NCBI GenBank assembly: GCA_013336365.1
Contig: JAAXTT010000004.1
Location: 1-28,652 of the forward strand
Direction: 5' to 3'
DNA from: Peptococcaceae bacterium
GTDB lineage: Bacteria > Bacillota > Desulfotomaculia > Desulfotomaculales > Desulfocucumaceae
DNA: 28,652 nt
Of this stretch, positions 7,455 through 16,681 are shown in pieces (positions within the stretch are counted from its first letter, which is position 1; each line of letters opens with the position of its first letter). The notes beneath the pieces are model-generated. The model worked only from the letters and a program-made list of their open reading frames with translations, did not search any database and had not been told where the DNA came from. The position numbers and the translations under genes were made by a program.

Positions 7455-8638
7455 GTGTTTTTTGTCCTGCTATCTGCCTTTGAATCATAGGCTGTATCTC
7501 CTGAAATAAAAACCTTGACAACCTTGCTTCTGACATCAAAAGGATGTCCATCAAGAATTATTATATCTCCATCCTTGCCTGGTTCAATGCTACCAATCTG
7601 ATAATCAAGACCAAGTATTCTGGCAGCTGTCAGAGTTATGGCTTTCAGCGCCTTGTCCTCCTCTAGGCCGCCTCTAACTGTGAGACCTGCCGATATTGCC
7701 AGATATTGGATTGGGACTACCGGATGATCTGTCATTATTGCAAATTCAACACCATGCTCAGATAAAATTCTGGCTGTATTCAAAGAAATATCCTTTAGCT
7801 CCACCTTTGCCCTGTTAATAATTATCGGACCGAGGACAACCGGGATCTTATTTTTTGCCAGCTCCTCAACAATTTTACTTCCCTCGGTGCAATGCTCCAC
7901 TACAACCTTTAGGTTGAATTCTTGTGCTATTCTTAAACCTGTCATAATATCATCTGCTCTATGGGCATGAATTCTTATGGGAATTTCCCTATTCAATACT
8001 CTGGCAACCGCTTCCATTTTTAAATCTCTGTCTGGGACAGTGCCTGTTCCCTCTTGTTTAAATTCCTTGCTCTTCCTTAGATATTCACTTGCCTTGATTA
8101 AGGTTTCTCTCAAAATACCTGCTGATGCCATCCTGGTAATAGGCATCTTTTTCTGACTGCCATATACTCTTTTGGGATTCTCACCCAAGGCTGCCTTTAA
8201 ACCAATGGGTGACTTGATGATTCTTTCATCCAAGCTTCTTCCCCAGGTTTTTAAAGCTGTCATTTCACCCCCGAAAATATTTGCACTTCCGGGAGCTATC
8301 ACAACAGTAGTGACACCTCCCCTTAGAGCATCCTGAAATCCTATATCATCTGGATTGACTGCATCAATAGAACGAAGATGGGGAGTAACCGGATCAGTAA
8401 TTTCATTGCCATCATCACCTTCATACTGGTAAACCTCTTCTACAATCCCAAGATGACAATGTGCATCGATAAAGCCCGGCATTACCATCATTCCTCTGGC
8501 ATCAACAATCTCCCAGCCCGGTGGCTCAACGATTCCCTCCAAGACTCTGTCTACTTTGCCGTTTTTAATCAACACAGTTCCTACCTGATATTCAATATCA
8601 GTCATAGTAACTACATGACCACCTGTAATAGCAATCAT
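7451..8638 (-). CDS. Imidazolonepropionase-like amidohydrolase
   Basis: Metal-dependent hydrolase of the amidohydrolase superfamily, 395 residues. An N-terminal beta-sandwich (MIAITGGHVVTM...VLIKNGKVDRV) precedes the metal-binding HxH at His60 and His62 in PGFIDAHCHLG. The TIM barrel continues with the later His residues in IRIHAHRADD and VVVEHCTEG and the catalytic Asp in MTDHPVV. The C-terminus re-forms the sandwich (IGSIEPGKDGDIIILDGHPFD). This arrangement matches the imidazolonepropionase/prolidase-like subgroup; the substrate cannot be told. AAGGAG precedes the ATG at 8638. It lies just downstream of the mazF terminator, so it probably has its own promoter, which I could not identify. 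No histidine-degradation genes are nearby, arguing against a hut role. Confidence 0.88.
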   Translation of the reverse strand: MIAITGGHVVTMTDIEYQVGTVLIKNGKVDRVLEGIVEPPGWEIVDARGMMVMPGFIDAHCHLGIVEEVYQYEGDDGNEITDPVTPHLRSIDAVNPDDIGFQDALRGGVTTVVIAPGSANIFGGEMTALKTWGRSLDERIIKSPIGLKAALGENPKRVYGSQKKMPITRMASAGILRETLIKASEYLRKSKEFKQEGTGTVPDRDLKMEAVARVLNREIPIRIHAHRADDIMTGLRIAQEFNLKVVVEHCTEGSKIVEELAKNKIPVVLGPIIINRAKVELKDISLNTARILSEHGVEFAIMTDHPVVPIQYLAISAGLTVRGGLEEDKALKAITLTAARILGLDYQIGSIEPGKDGDIIILDGHPFDVRSKVVKVFISGDTAYDSKADSRTKNT

Positions 8639-8681
8639 AAAAATTTCACTCCTTGAAGAACATATAAAATTATCTATACTC

Positions 8682-8707
8682 AAAAAGCACCTCCCGGGAG
8701 GTGCTTT
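8682..8707 (-). terminator. Intrinsic terminator of the mazEF transcript
   Basis: A perfect 24-bp palindrome (8684-8707; arm AAAGCACCTCCC) directly after the mazF stop. The minus-strand transcript ends in a run of five T. It separates mazEF from the downstream amidohydrolase. Confidence 0.85.
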
Positions 8708-8712
8708 ATTTT

Positions 8713-9063
8713 CTATAATTCAATAATTCCCAAGCTTATTTCAACTCCATGATCAACCTTTTTCATCAATTCTTCACTTAAGGTTGCAACCTTTTCCATA
8801 AGCCGACTTTTGTCAATAGTTCTAATCTGCTCCAATAAAACAACAGAATCTCTTTCCAAGCCTCCATGCCCTGCCTTAACCTCTACATGAGTAGGAAGCT
8901 TTGCCTTGTTAATATGGGAGGTAATAGCAGCAACTATTGTTGTTGGGCTATATTGGTTGCCTATATCATTTTGAATAATCAGCACCGGTCTGGTTCCACC
9001 CTGCTCAGAGCCAACCACCGGACTAAGGTCTGCAAAGTATACATCCCCTCGCCGAATCAGCAT
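8713..9063 (-). CDS. mazF: Type II toxin, mRNA interferase MazF/EndoA
   Basis: Sequence-specific endoribonuclease of 116 residues, closely like Bacillus EndoA/MazF. It opens MLIRRGDVYFADLSPVVGSEQGG and has the catalytic pair at the family positions: Arg25 in GGTRPVLIIQND and Thr48 in AAITSHINK. The start at 9063 is fixed by GGAGG 10 bases upstream and by the family start; the frame extends 14 codons further into the antitoxin gene. It follows the antitoxin stop by 2 bp. In Bacillus the pair follows alr; here it follows ilvN. EndoA homologs usually cut at a U-rich pentamer, but target choice was not inferred here. Confidence 0.97.
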   Translation of the reverse strand: MLIRRGDVYFADLSPVVGSEQGGTRPVLIIQNDIGNQYSPTTIVAAITSHINKAKLPTHVEVKAGHGGLERDSVVLLEQIRTIDKSRLMEKVATLSEELMKKVDHGVEISLGIIEL

Positions 9064-9065
9064 TT

Positions 9066-9347
9066 CTATTTTGCCTCCAAAAATGATTCGAAGGTAACGA
9101 AGCATTCTGAGTCCAAATCATTATTCTCCATTGCTAAAAAAAGATTTAGCTTTGCCATTTCTATATATCCTATTCTCATCTGTTCCCTCAACAAACAACG
9201 CTTTCTTTCAGAGATATAGCTTTGTATAGCTTCTCTAATAAACTCACTTCGATTTTTAAACTGAATATCCTCAGACTCTAAAACCAGATCAACCTCATCC
9301 AGTAAGTATCCCGGAAGACTTATCATCACTCTTTTTATCTGGGACAT
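9066..9347 (-). CDS. mazE: Type II antitoxin, ribbon-helix-helix (MazE/EndoAI-like)
   Basis: Antitoxin of 93 residues. The N-terminal ribbon-helix-helix DNA-binding region (IKRVMISLPGYLLDEVDLVLE...NRSEFIREAIQSYI, about residues 4-50) should form a dimer and autoregulate the operon. The acidic C-terminal tail (ENNDLDSECFVTFESFLEAK) is the expected toxin-binding part. The ATG at 9347 follows GGGGGTG at 9 bases. It is longer than the E. coli MazE type and fits the Firmicutes EndoAI type. Confidence 0.92.
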   Translation of the reverse strand: MSQIKRVMISLPGYLLDEVDLVLESEDIQFKNRSEFIREAIQSYISERKRCLLREQMRIGYIEMAKLNLFLAMENNDLDSECFVTFESFLEAK

Positions 9348-9412
9348 AGATAAAAGCACCCCCTGCATCCACCAGCTAGTTTAAAAATAAGTATCTTTGA
9401 ATGAATCTAACT

Positions 9413-9925
9413 TCAATCATCAATCTTAATATCCTGCTTGATTGGAACAGGATTCCTGGAAATGGCAATAATACCTGTGCGGACCACCTCAATAATGCCA
9501 TGTCCATTCAAAACTGCGCATAGGGCATCAATTTTTTGCTCATCTCCACTTAGTTCAATCACCATTGTTTCCGGGTTTATATCAACTATTTTGGCTCTAA
9601 AAATATTAACTATATCAACAATATCATACCTTTTTTCCGTTGACGCCTTTACCTTGATTAGGGCAAGCTCTCTCTCGATAGATTCTCTGCCCAAAGGAAG
9701 CTCTTGTATTTTAATGACATCAATAAGCTTTGAAAGCTGCTTTACTACCTGCTCCAGAATTTGGTCATCGCCCTGAACCACAATTGTTATCCTGGTTATG
9801 TCCGGCTCCTCAGTTAAAGAGGCTGCTATGCTTTCAATATTAAAAACTCTCCTGCTCAACAATCCAGATATTCTTGCCAATACTCCCGGCTTATTTAGTA
9901 CAAGAACAGCAAGAGTATGCTTCAT
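9413..9925 (-). CDS. ilvN: Acetolactate synthase small (regulatory) subunit, orphan
   Basis: Regulatory subunit of acetohydroxyacid synthase, first common step of branched-chain amino-acid synthesis. The 170-residue length is typical. The N-terminal ACT domain (KHTLAVLVLNKPGVLARISGLLSRR) is where valine binds in the family. The C-terminal domain continues with LALIKVKA and FRAKIVDINPETMVIELSG. GGGGG stands 8 bases before the ATG. The catalytic subunit gene ilvB is not adjacent: mazE lies downstream and a divergent unknown gene upstream. I saw no T-box or leader peptide in front. The catalytic partner is expected elsewhere in the genome. Confidence 0.95.
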   Translation of the reverse strand: MKHTLAVLVLNKPGVLARISGLLSRRVFNIESIAASLTEEPDITRITIVVQGDDQILEQVVKQLSKLIDVIKIQELPLGRESIERELALIKVKASTEKRYDIVDIVNIFRAKIVDINPETMVIELSGDEQKIDALCAVLNGHGIIEVVRTGIIAISRNPVPIKQDIKIDD

Positions 9926-9960
9926 GCTTCATTCCCCCATATGCCACTTTATTATCAAAC

Positions 9961-9969
9961 ATTGTAACA
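9961..9969 (-). promoter_or_regulatory. Extended -10 promoter of ilvN
   Basis: TGTTACAAT (TACAAT at 9966-9961) about 36 bases upstream of the ilvN ATG. A weak TTCAGC lies 16 bp further upstream. No attenuator is visible between it and the gene. Confidence 0.45.
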
Positions 9970-10050
9970 TAATCTTTATATTGCTGAATAGAAAGATTAA
10001 AAGAACTACCCGGTTATTTTATCATAAAAAAGATTGGAGCTGATAAATTC

Positions 10051-10059
10051 TGATATAAT
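10051..10059 (+). promoter_or_regulatory. Extended -10 promoter of the 147-residue gene
   Basis: TGATATAAT, a TGn-extended -10 with a perfect TATAAT (10054-10059), about 58 bases before the ATG at 10117. No good -35 at 17 bp (a TTGGAG is only 14 bp away). Confidence 0.5.
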
Positions 10060-10116
10060 TTTATTTGTTATTCTGAGATAAAAATGTTATACAATTATCA
10101 AGAGGAGGAATCCAAA

Positions 10117-10560
10117 ATGAATCTGCGCTTTTCCATGATAATTTTAACCCTGCTGGTATTTTTTGCTTTCTATTCGTCAATAAAAACAAATCCCTCCCCT
10201 TGGACTTTGGAATATAAGCAGTCACTGATAGAAAACTCTTCAGAGGGTAAAAACATCAGCACACTAAAATACAATGCACATCTGTCCCATAATGAATATC
10301 AATATTTTAAAAACACCACTATCCAAGCAAATTTGTCTGCCCGGTATAAAGACAGATTGTTTGGAGAAAAAACAAATCCCGTTATTAAAGCCGGAACAAT
10401 GAGAAAAAGGGATGTTTTCAGCTTAGAAAAAACATTGGCATTTGACAATCAGGGCTTAGCTGTAAATGAAATATCTTCACCGGATGAAATAATCGAATCC
10501 TTTACTGTAACCTGGGAACAGGATAACCGGGTATTTAAGCAACGCATTCCAATCAAATAA
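10117..10560 (+). CDS. Membrane-anchored or secreted protein of unknown function
   Basis: A 147-residue protein I do not recognise. A short basic start (MNLR) is followed by a hydrophobic stretch (FSMIILTLLVFFAFYSS, about residues 5-21), so it is a signal-anchor or signal-peptide protein with the rest outside the membrane. No lipobox Cys is seen. The mature part is polar and charged, rich in Lys, Asn and Ser, and ends ...NRVFKQRIPIK, with a probable beta-rich fold. AGGAGG 8 bases before the ATG at 10117 fixes the start. It is the only plus-strand gene between holA and the right end, and is convergent with gltD, with no clear terminator between them. It could be lineage-specific. Confidence 0.75.
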   Translation: MNLRFSMIILTLLVFFAFYSSIKTNPSPWTLEYKQSLIENSSEGKNISTLKYNAHLSHNEYQYFKNTTIQANLSARYKDRLFGEKTNPVIKAGTMRKRDVFSLEKTLAFDNQGLAVNEISSPDEIIESFTVTWEQDNRVFKQRIPIK

Positions 10561-10584
10561 CCCAATCGATAACCATGTCAACAA

Positions 10585-12057
10585 TCAAAGATTTTCCAGG
10601 TATTTTCCGCATTCTCTAGCTGCCAGCTGTCCCTCCATAATAGCCCAAACCACCAAGCTTTGGCCCCTGCGCATATCCCCTGCTACAAAAACACCCGTTA
10701 TGTTAGTTGAATGATCGCCAAATTCAGACTTGGCATTGGAACGAGAATCACGCTGGATGGAAAGTGTTTCAAGAAGATGATCCTCAGGACCAAGAAATCC
10801 CATTGCCAGTAAAACCAATTGAGCCGGCCAAAATTTTTCTGAGCCGGAAACCTCCCTAGGCAAAAAGCTACCGGTTTCCGTTTTTATCCACTCAACTTCC
10901 ATGGTTTCTACACCCTTTAAATGACCTTTGGCGTCTCCAATAAATCTTTTAGCAGTAATTCCATAATGGCGAGGATCTTCTCGATATAAGGCCTTTGCTT
11001 CAACCTGACCATAATCGTCCTTGTATACTTTCGGAAACTGAGGCCAAGGATTATCCTTTGACCGCTGCCTAGGTGGCTTGGGCATAATTTCCAGCTGAAC
11101 AATACTTGTACAGCCGTGGCGCAGAGAGGTTGCAACACAGTCAGTTCCGGTGTCGCCTCCACCAATTATTAAAACATCCTTTCCGGCAGCTGATATATAC
11201 CTTCCATCTTTTAAATCTGAATTCAGAAGACTTTTCGTATTAGAACTCAGGAAATCCATTGCCAAATGAATTCCTTCCAATTTTCTTCCTTCAATGTTCA
11301 GGTCCCTAGGCTTGGTCGCACCACCGCAAAGAACTACTCCATCAAACTCTTGTTTTAGCCGGTCCACAGAATAATCTCTTCCAACCTCAGTATTGGCTAT
11401 AAAATTAACTCCTTCGGCAATCATCAATTCTATTCTTCGCTGAACAATTTTCTTGTTAAGCTTCATATTTGGAATACCATACATCAGTAAGCCACCAAAC
11501 CTGTCCTCCCTTTCAAAAACCACTACTGTGTGGCCGGCCTGATTAAGAACATTGGCACACGCCAATCCGGAAGGACCGGAGCCCACCACAGCTACTTTCT
11601 TTCCTGTTCTTTTAACAGGCGGGTTAGGAGTTATCCAGCCCTCTGAAAAGGCTTTTTCTATTATAGAATATTCCAGCTCTTTGATGCATACAGGTTCAGT
11701 AGCAAGTCCGGCAGTACACGCTCCCTCACACGGTGCAGGACAGACTCTGCCGGTAAATTCCGGAAAGCTGTTAGTCAATAGAAGACGGCCTAGGGCGTCT
11801 CTCCATAATCCACGATAAACCAGTTCATTGAACTCCGGCATAAGATTGTTACAAGGACAGCCTGATACCATACCGTTCATCATAACACCGCTATGACAGA
11901 AGGGCACACCGCAATCCATGCATCTGGCTGCCTGAATCATAAGAGCTTCATCAGTTAAGTTTAAATGAAACTCATCCCAATCCCTGATTCGTTCCAAAGG
12001 CTTGCGATTCTGAGAATCCACCCTGTTATAATCAATAAAACCAGTGGGCTTTCCCAT
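10585..12057 (-). CDS. gltD: Glutamate synthase [NADPH] small chain
   Basis: Electron-transfer subunit of NADPH-GOGAT, 490 residues, passing electrons from NADPH through FAD and Fe-S centres to GltB. N-terminal cysteines for 4Fe-4S clusters are Cys46, Cys49, Cys54, Cys67 and Cys69 (ARCMDCGVPFCHSG, GCPCNNLMPE), then CPAPCEGACTAG. The FAD motif VAVVGSGPSGLACANVL is near residue 150, and the NADPH motif VLIIGGGDTGTDCVATSL near residue 290. GVFVAGDMRRGQSLVVWAI is the conserved C-terminal FAD contact. GAGGAGGG before the ATG at 12057 fixes the start, 13 bp after the gltB stop, so gltBD is one operon. Confidence 0.97.
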   Translation of the reverse strand: MGKPTGFIDYNRVDSQNRKPLERIRDWDEFHLNLTDEALMIQAARCMDCGVPFCHSGVMMNGMVSGCPCNNLMPEFNELVYRGLWRDALGRLLLTNSFPEFTGRVCPAPCEGACTAGLATEPVCIKELEYSIIEKAFSEGWITPNPPVKRTGKKVAVVGSGPSGLACANVLNQAGHTVVVFEREDRFGGLLMYGIPNMKLNKKIVQRRIELMIAEGVNFIANTEVGRDYSVDRLKQEFDGVVLCGGATKPRDLNIEGRKLEGIHLAMDFLSSNTKSLLNSDLKDGRYISAAGKDVLIIGGGDTGTDCVATSLRHGCTSIVQLEIMPKPPRQRSKDNPWPQFPKVYKDDYGQVEAKALYREDPRHYGITAKRFIGDAKGHLKGVETMEVEWIKTETGSFLPREVSGSEKFWPAQLVLLAMGFLGPEDHLLETLSIQRDSRSNAKSEFGDHSTNITGVFVAGDMRRGQSLVVWAIMEGQLAARECGKYLENL

Positions 12058-12070
12058 AATATCTCCCTCC

Positions 12071-15000
12071 TCAATTGCCAGAAATTCTTGAAATATCTCT
12101 AGAGTTTTTTTCAAAGGCCATCATCACAACGTCTTCTTCCTTAAACCCCGCAGCCAATCCCTGTGTTATTGCATCAATCATTCGTTTATAATCCTTTGGG
12201 ATAACCCGAACAAATTTATCAATGGTTAGCTGCCATTTCTCAAGAATTTTTTTGGCTACTTCACTTCCGGTATATTTGTAATGCTTTTCAAGCATATCCT
12301 TTAGGTCTGCAATTTCCTTCGGCTCAATTACCTTTTCCAGCAAGACCATGCTCAGATTACAAAGGTTGACAAAGGAGTTGTCCTGATCCAGCACATAAGC
12401 TATCCCACCTGACATTCCTGCTGCAAAATTTCTGCCGGTAGGACCTAATATTACAACTCTCCCCCCGGTCATATATTCACAGCCATGATCACCAATACCT
12501 TCCACCACTACCTTTGCGCCACTGTTTCTAACGCAGAACCTCTCACCTGCCACACCTCTGATATAGCCTTCCCCAGCAGTGGCACCATAAAATGCCACAT
12601 TGCCTAAAATTATATTGTTCTCTGGAATAAACCTAGATGCTAAAGGTGGAAAGGCAGCAAGTCTTCCACCACAAAGGCCCTTTCCGAAATAATCATTGGC
12701 ATCACCTTCAAGAAGCATGGTAATACCCTGGGGCACAAATGCCCCAAAACTCTGACCGGCAGTTCCATCAAAATTAATCTTGATAGTATTATCAGGCAAG
12801 CCCTTGCCGCCATATTTTTTTGTTATTTCATGGCCCAAAATTGTGCCTACTGACCGATTAATATTTCTTAATGCAAATTTTGCTACAACCTGCTGAAGAT
12901 TTTCCAGTGCAGGCCTGCAAACTTCCAGTAAGGTTTCTTTGTCCATTGATTGATCCAGCTTGTGATCCTGCTTGACCTGGCAGTACCTGCCGTAGCTTTC
13001 AGGCACTTCAGGCTGATAAATTAGCCTTGATAGATCAAGTCCCCTTGCCTTCTGATTTTTGCTATCGCTCTGAACTAAAAATTCACTTCTCCCAATCATT
13101 TCATTTACGCTTCTAAATCCAAGCTCAGCCATTATTTCTCTCATATCCTGGGCTATATAGTGCATAAAATTAACAATATACCCGGGCTCGCCTTTATAAT
13201 TTTTGCGAAGCTCGGGATTTTGAGTCGCAATTCCCACCGGGCAGGTATCCAGATTACATGCCCGCATCATTACACAGCCAAGAACCACCAGAGGTGCTGT
13301 GGCAAATCCATATTCCTCAGCTCCCAACAAGGCTGCAATAACCACATCCCGACCGGTCATCAGCTTACCGTCTGTTTCGATGACTATTCGATCTCTAAGA
13401 TTATTCAGGACAAGAGTTTGATGAGTTTCAGCAACACCAAGCTCCCAGGGCAGTCCTGCATGTGTAATACTGGTGTTGGGAGAGGCACCGGTACCTCCGT
13501 CATAACCGCTGATAAGCACAACGTCCGCCCGCCCTTTAGCCACACCGGCAGCTATGGTCCCCACGCCAACCTCAGAAACCAGCTTGACACTTATTCTTGC
13601 TTGGGGATTGGCATTTTTCAAATCATAAATAAGCTCTGCCAAATCCTCGATAGAGTATATGTCATGATGGGGAGGCGGTGAAATCAGACCTACACCGGCT
13701 GTTGTACCCCTGACCCTGGCAACCCAGGGATAAACCTTTCGTCCCGGAAGCTGTCCTCCTTCTCCAGGCTTTGCACCCTGAGCCATTTTAATCTGAATTT
13801 CATCAGAATTAGTTAAATATTGGCTGTCTACACCAAATCTACCTGAAGCAACCTGCTTTATAGCACTTCTTTTTGAATCCCCATTCGGGTTGATTAAATA
13901 CCTTGTAGTATCCTCTCCGCCTTCTCCGGTATTGCTTTTACCATTTATTCTATTCATTGCAATAGCCATAGATTCATGAGCTTCCTGACTGATTGACCCA
14001 AAAGACATAGCTCCTGTCTTAAACCTCCGACAGATAGACTCAACAGATTCTACTTCATCAATAGGTATACTGTTGCCGATCTTCTTGAAATCAAGCAAGC
14101 CCCTAAGAGTCACTGACCTATGGATTTTATTAACTAACTCGGTATATTTTTTAAATAGCCCATAATCTCCATTTTGACAGGCCTGCTGTAATGCAGTAAT
14201 TGTCTCCGGATTATAAAGGTGCTCTTCACCGTCACTGCGCCACTGATATGAAGAACCCGTCTCCAAAATATCCTTTAAGGATTGAGAAAAAGCCTTTTTA
14301 TTTCTAATTACTGCTTCCATAGCTATTTCATTAAGACCGATACCTCCAACCCTGGACGCTGTCCAGGTAAAATATTTGTCGGTTACCTCATTGTTAATAC
14401 CCACTGCTTCAAAGATTTGAGCTCCTTGATAGCTTTGAATTGATGAAATGCCGATTTTTGACATCACCTTGACAACACCCTTAGTTATTGCCTTTATATA
14501 ATTATTATGTGCTGTTTTTAAGTCAATATCCTCAATGAAACCCTCCCTAATCATTTCATCTAGGGATTCTAAAGCAAGATAGGGGTTCACCCCACTGGCT
14601 CCAAATCCAATCAACAAGGCAAAATGATGGGTTTCCCTTGGCTCTCCCGACTCAACAACAATACTCGCCTTAGTCCTTGTGCCTTTTCGGATTAAGTGAT
14701 GATTCAGAGCGGAAACTGCCAATAAGGCTGGAATAGCAGCATTGTCCCGACTTACTCCTCTATCAGAAAGAATAATGATATTGACTCCTGAGTCAATTGC
14801 CTGGTCAGCCTCAAGAAAAATCCTTGCTAAATGTTCCTCTAGTCCGCCACCACCCTCATCTACCGGGAAAAGCATGGGAATAGTTCCTGCTTTAAATCCT
14901 GACAATCTTATTTCCTTCAGCTTTGCCAATTCCTCATTACTTATTATCGGGGTTTTAAGCCTTATTTGTCTGCAACAATCAGCCTGGGGATTAATCAAAT

Positions 15001-16657
15001 TTCTCTCGGAGCCAATATTAATCTCCCAGGACATGATACTCTCCTCACGAATAGCATCAACGGGAGGATTGGTTACCTGAGCAAATAATTGCTTGAAATA
15101 ATTATATAAAAGCTGTGGTTTTCCAGAAAGCACAGCGAGAGAAGAGTCAATCCCCATTGAACCTATTGATTCAACTGCATTCCTTGCCATTGGCTCCAAC
15201 AGCTTGGTCATATCTTCAAAGGTATAACCAAAGGCTCTTTGGCGACAAATAACTGTACTGTGATCCGGCTCCGGTATCTCTGAAGCTGCCGGCAAATCTT
15301 CCAAATTGGTAAGATATTCATCCAGCCATTGACGATAGGGCTTTTCTGAAGATATATCATTTTTCAGTGCCTCATCTGAAATTATGCAGCCCTTTTCCAT
15401 ATCTATCAGAAGCATACGACCCGGTCTCAGCCTTTCCTTACAAACAATATCCTCCGGAGGGATATCCAATACCCCCACCTCTGAAGCCAAAATAATCAAA
15501 CCATCCTTGGTTATATAATATCGGGAGGGTCTGAGACCGTTTCTGTCAAGAACAGCACCTACAATTCTTCCATCTGTAAAGGCTACAGCTGCCGGACCAT
15601 CCCAAGGCTCCATTAAACAGCTGTGATATTCATAAAAGGCCTTTTTTTGGTCACTCATGCTCTCATGATTTGACCAAGGCTCAGGAATCATCATCATAGT
15701 TGCATGGGGTAGAGAACGACCTGCCAAATGAAGAAATTCCAAACAATTATCAAAAATTCCTGAATCACTGCCATCTTCATCAATTATCGGAAGAATCTTG
15801 CTTAGATCCTCCTGAAAAAACTCTGACTGACATAAAAACTGGCGGGCCTTCATCTTGTTAATGTTGCCTCTCAGGGTATTTATCTCTCCGTTATGGATTA
15901 TATAGCGATAAGGATGGGCTCTTTCCCAGCTGGGAAATGTATTGGTACTAAATCGGGAGTGAACCAAAGCCACTGCTGATTCCAAATCAAGATCCTTGAG
16001 ATCCAGAAAAAAATCACCCAGCTGCTCCGGAGTCAGCATTCCTTTATAGACAATAGTGCGAGATGAAAGGCTGGCGAAATAAAATGCCTCTTCTCCCAGT
16101 TGGTATGCCTTTAAAATTTCCCTTTTTGCCCGTTTTCTTATTAAATAAAGCTTGCGCTCAAAGGAAAGCTCATCCTCAAAGGCCTGGTCTCTGCCGATAA
16201 AAATCTGTCGAATGTAGGGTTGTGCCTTTTTGGCAGTATCCCCCAAGGTATGGTCATTGACCGGCACATCTCTCCAACCCAGTAACTTCTGACCTTCCTC
16301 CCGGATAATTTGCTCAAGCAATGCCTCACATTTTTCACGCAGACACCTATCCTGAGGAAGAAAAAGCATCCCAACGGCATATTCACCCCTATCAGGAATG
16401 GTAATTCCAAGCTGCTCACCTTTTTTTTTGAAAAACCCATGTGGTAATTGGATAAGAATACCGGCACCATCACCGGTATTAGCTTCTGCACCCCGGGCTC
16501 CCCTATGATCCAAATTTACCAATATCTTTAGGGCCTGCTTGATAATATTGTTTGACCTTTCCCCCTTAATATTGGCAGCAAGGCCTATTCCGCAGGAATC
16601 ATGCTCATATGCAGGATCATACAAGCCCTGCTTAGATGGCACTTTGTTCATTGTCAT
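12071..16657 (-). CDS. gltB: Glutamate synthase [NADPH] large chain
   Basis: Converts 2-oxoglutarate and glutamine to two glutamates. The protein has 1528 residues, the normal size. A 21-residue propeptide ends ...YEHDS before Cys22 in CGIG, the catalytic Cys of the class II amidotransferase domain (about 22-430). After the central domain comes the FMN synthase domain, with KMAQGAKPGEGGQLPG and ISGYDGGTGASPNTS. The 3Fe-4S ligands are CVMMRACNLDTCPVG near residues 1126-1140. The C-terminal GxGxG beta-helix follows (GVAGERFCVRNSGAKVVVEG). GGGAGG 10 bases upstream fixes the ATG at 16657, although the frame is open 21 codons further. Downstream of glnA in the same direction. Confidence 0.98.
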   Translation of the reverse strand: MTMNKVPSKQGLYDPAYEHDSCGIGLAANIKGERSNNIIKQALKILVNLDHRGARGAEANTGDGAGILIQLPHGFFKKKGEQLGITIPDRGEYAVGMLFLPQDRCLREKCEALLEQIIREEGQKLLGWRDVPVNDHTLGDTAKKAQPYIRQIFIGRDQAFEDELSFERKLYLIRKRAKREILKAYQLGEEAFYFASLSSRTIVYKGMLTPEQLGDFFLDLKDLDLESAVALVHSRFSTNTFPSWERAHPYRYIIHNGEINTLRGNINKMKARQFLCQSEFFQEDLSKILPIIDEDGSDSGIFDNCLEFLHLAGRSLPHATMMMIPEPWSNHESMSDQKKAFYEYHSCLMEPWDGPAAVAFTDGRIVGAVLDRNGLRPSRYYITKDGLIILASEVGVLDIPPEDIVCKERLRPGRMLLIDMEKGCIISDEALKNDISSEKPYRQWLDEYLTNLEDLPAASEIPEPDHSTVICRQRAFGYTFEDMTKLLEPMARNAVESIGSMGIDSSLAVLSGKPQLLYNYFKQLFAQVTNPPVDAIREESIMSWEINIGSERNLINPQADCCRQIRLKTPIISNEELAKLKEIRLSGFKAGTIPMLFPVDEGGGGLEEHLARIFLEADQAIDSGVNIIILSDRGVSRDNAAIPALLAVSALNHHLIRKGTRTKASIVVESGEPRETHHFALLIGFGASGVNPYLALESLDEMIREGFIEDIDLKTAHNNYIKAITKGVVKVMSKIGISSIQSYQGAQIFEAVGINNEVTDKYFTWTASRVGGIGLNEIAMEAVIRNKKAFSQSLKDILETGSSYQWRSDGEEHLYNPETITALQQACQNGDYGLFKKYTELVNKIHRSVTLRGLLDFKKIGNSIPIDEVESVESICRRFKTGAMSFGSISQEAHESMAIAMNRINGKSNTGEGGEDTTRYLINPNGDSKRSAIKQVASGRFGVDSQYLTNSDEIQIKMAQGAKPGEGGQLPGRKVYPWVARVRGTTAGVGLISPPPHHDIYSIEDLAELIYDLKNANPQARISVKLVSEVGVGTIAAGVAKGRADVVLISGYDGGTGASPNTSITHAGLPWELGVAETHQTLVLNNLRDRIVIETDGKLMTGRDVVIAALLGAEEYGFATAPLVVLGCVMMRACNLDTCPVGIATQNPELRKNYKGEPGYIVNFMHYIAQDMREIMAELGFRSVNEMIGRSEFLVQSDSKNQKARGLDLSRLIYQPEVPESYGRYCQVKQDHKLDQSMDKETLLEVCRPALENLQQVVAKFALRNINRSVGTILGHEITKKYGGKGLPDNTIKINFDGTAGQSFGAFVPQGITMLLEGDANDYFGKGLCGGRLAAFPPLASRFIPENNIILGNVAFYGATAGEGYIRGVAGERFCVRNSGAKVVVEGIGDHGCEYMTGGRVVILGPTGRNFAAGMSGGIAYVLDQDNSFVNLCNLSMVLLEKVIEPKEIADLKDMLEKHYKYTGSEVAKKILEKWQLTIDKFVRVIPKDYKRMIDAITQGLAAGFKEEDVVMMAFEKNSRDISRISGN

Positions 16658-16681
16658 AATAAGGCTGCCTCCCATCAATTG

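Noticed and set aside
8684..8707. Perfect palindrome as a protein-binding operator for mazEF
   Set aside because: It lies after mazF, not before mazE, and is followed by a T run on the transcript strand, so a terminator is the simpler reading.
9926..10116. T-box or leader-peptide attenuator in front of ilvN
   Set aside because: No T-box GGTGG-type sequence, specifier stem, terminator or run of branched-chain codons was seen; only short promoter-like AT-rich sequence.
13160..13681. Long plus-strand frame opposite gltB (173 codons)
   Set aside because: It lies wholly within the conserved FMN domain of gltB on the other strand and has no ribosome site or recognisable protein; same for other frames opposite glnA, lepA and the GS paralog.
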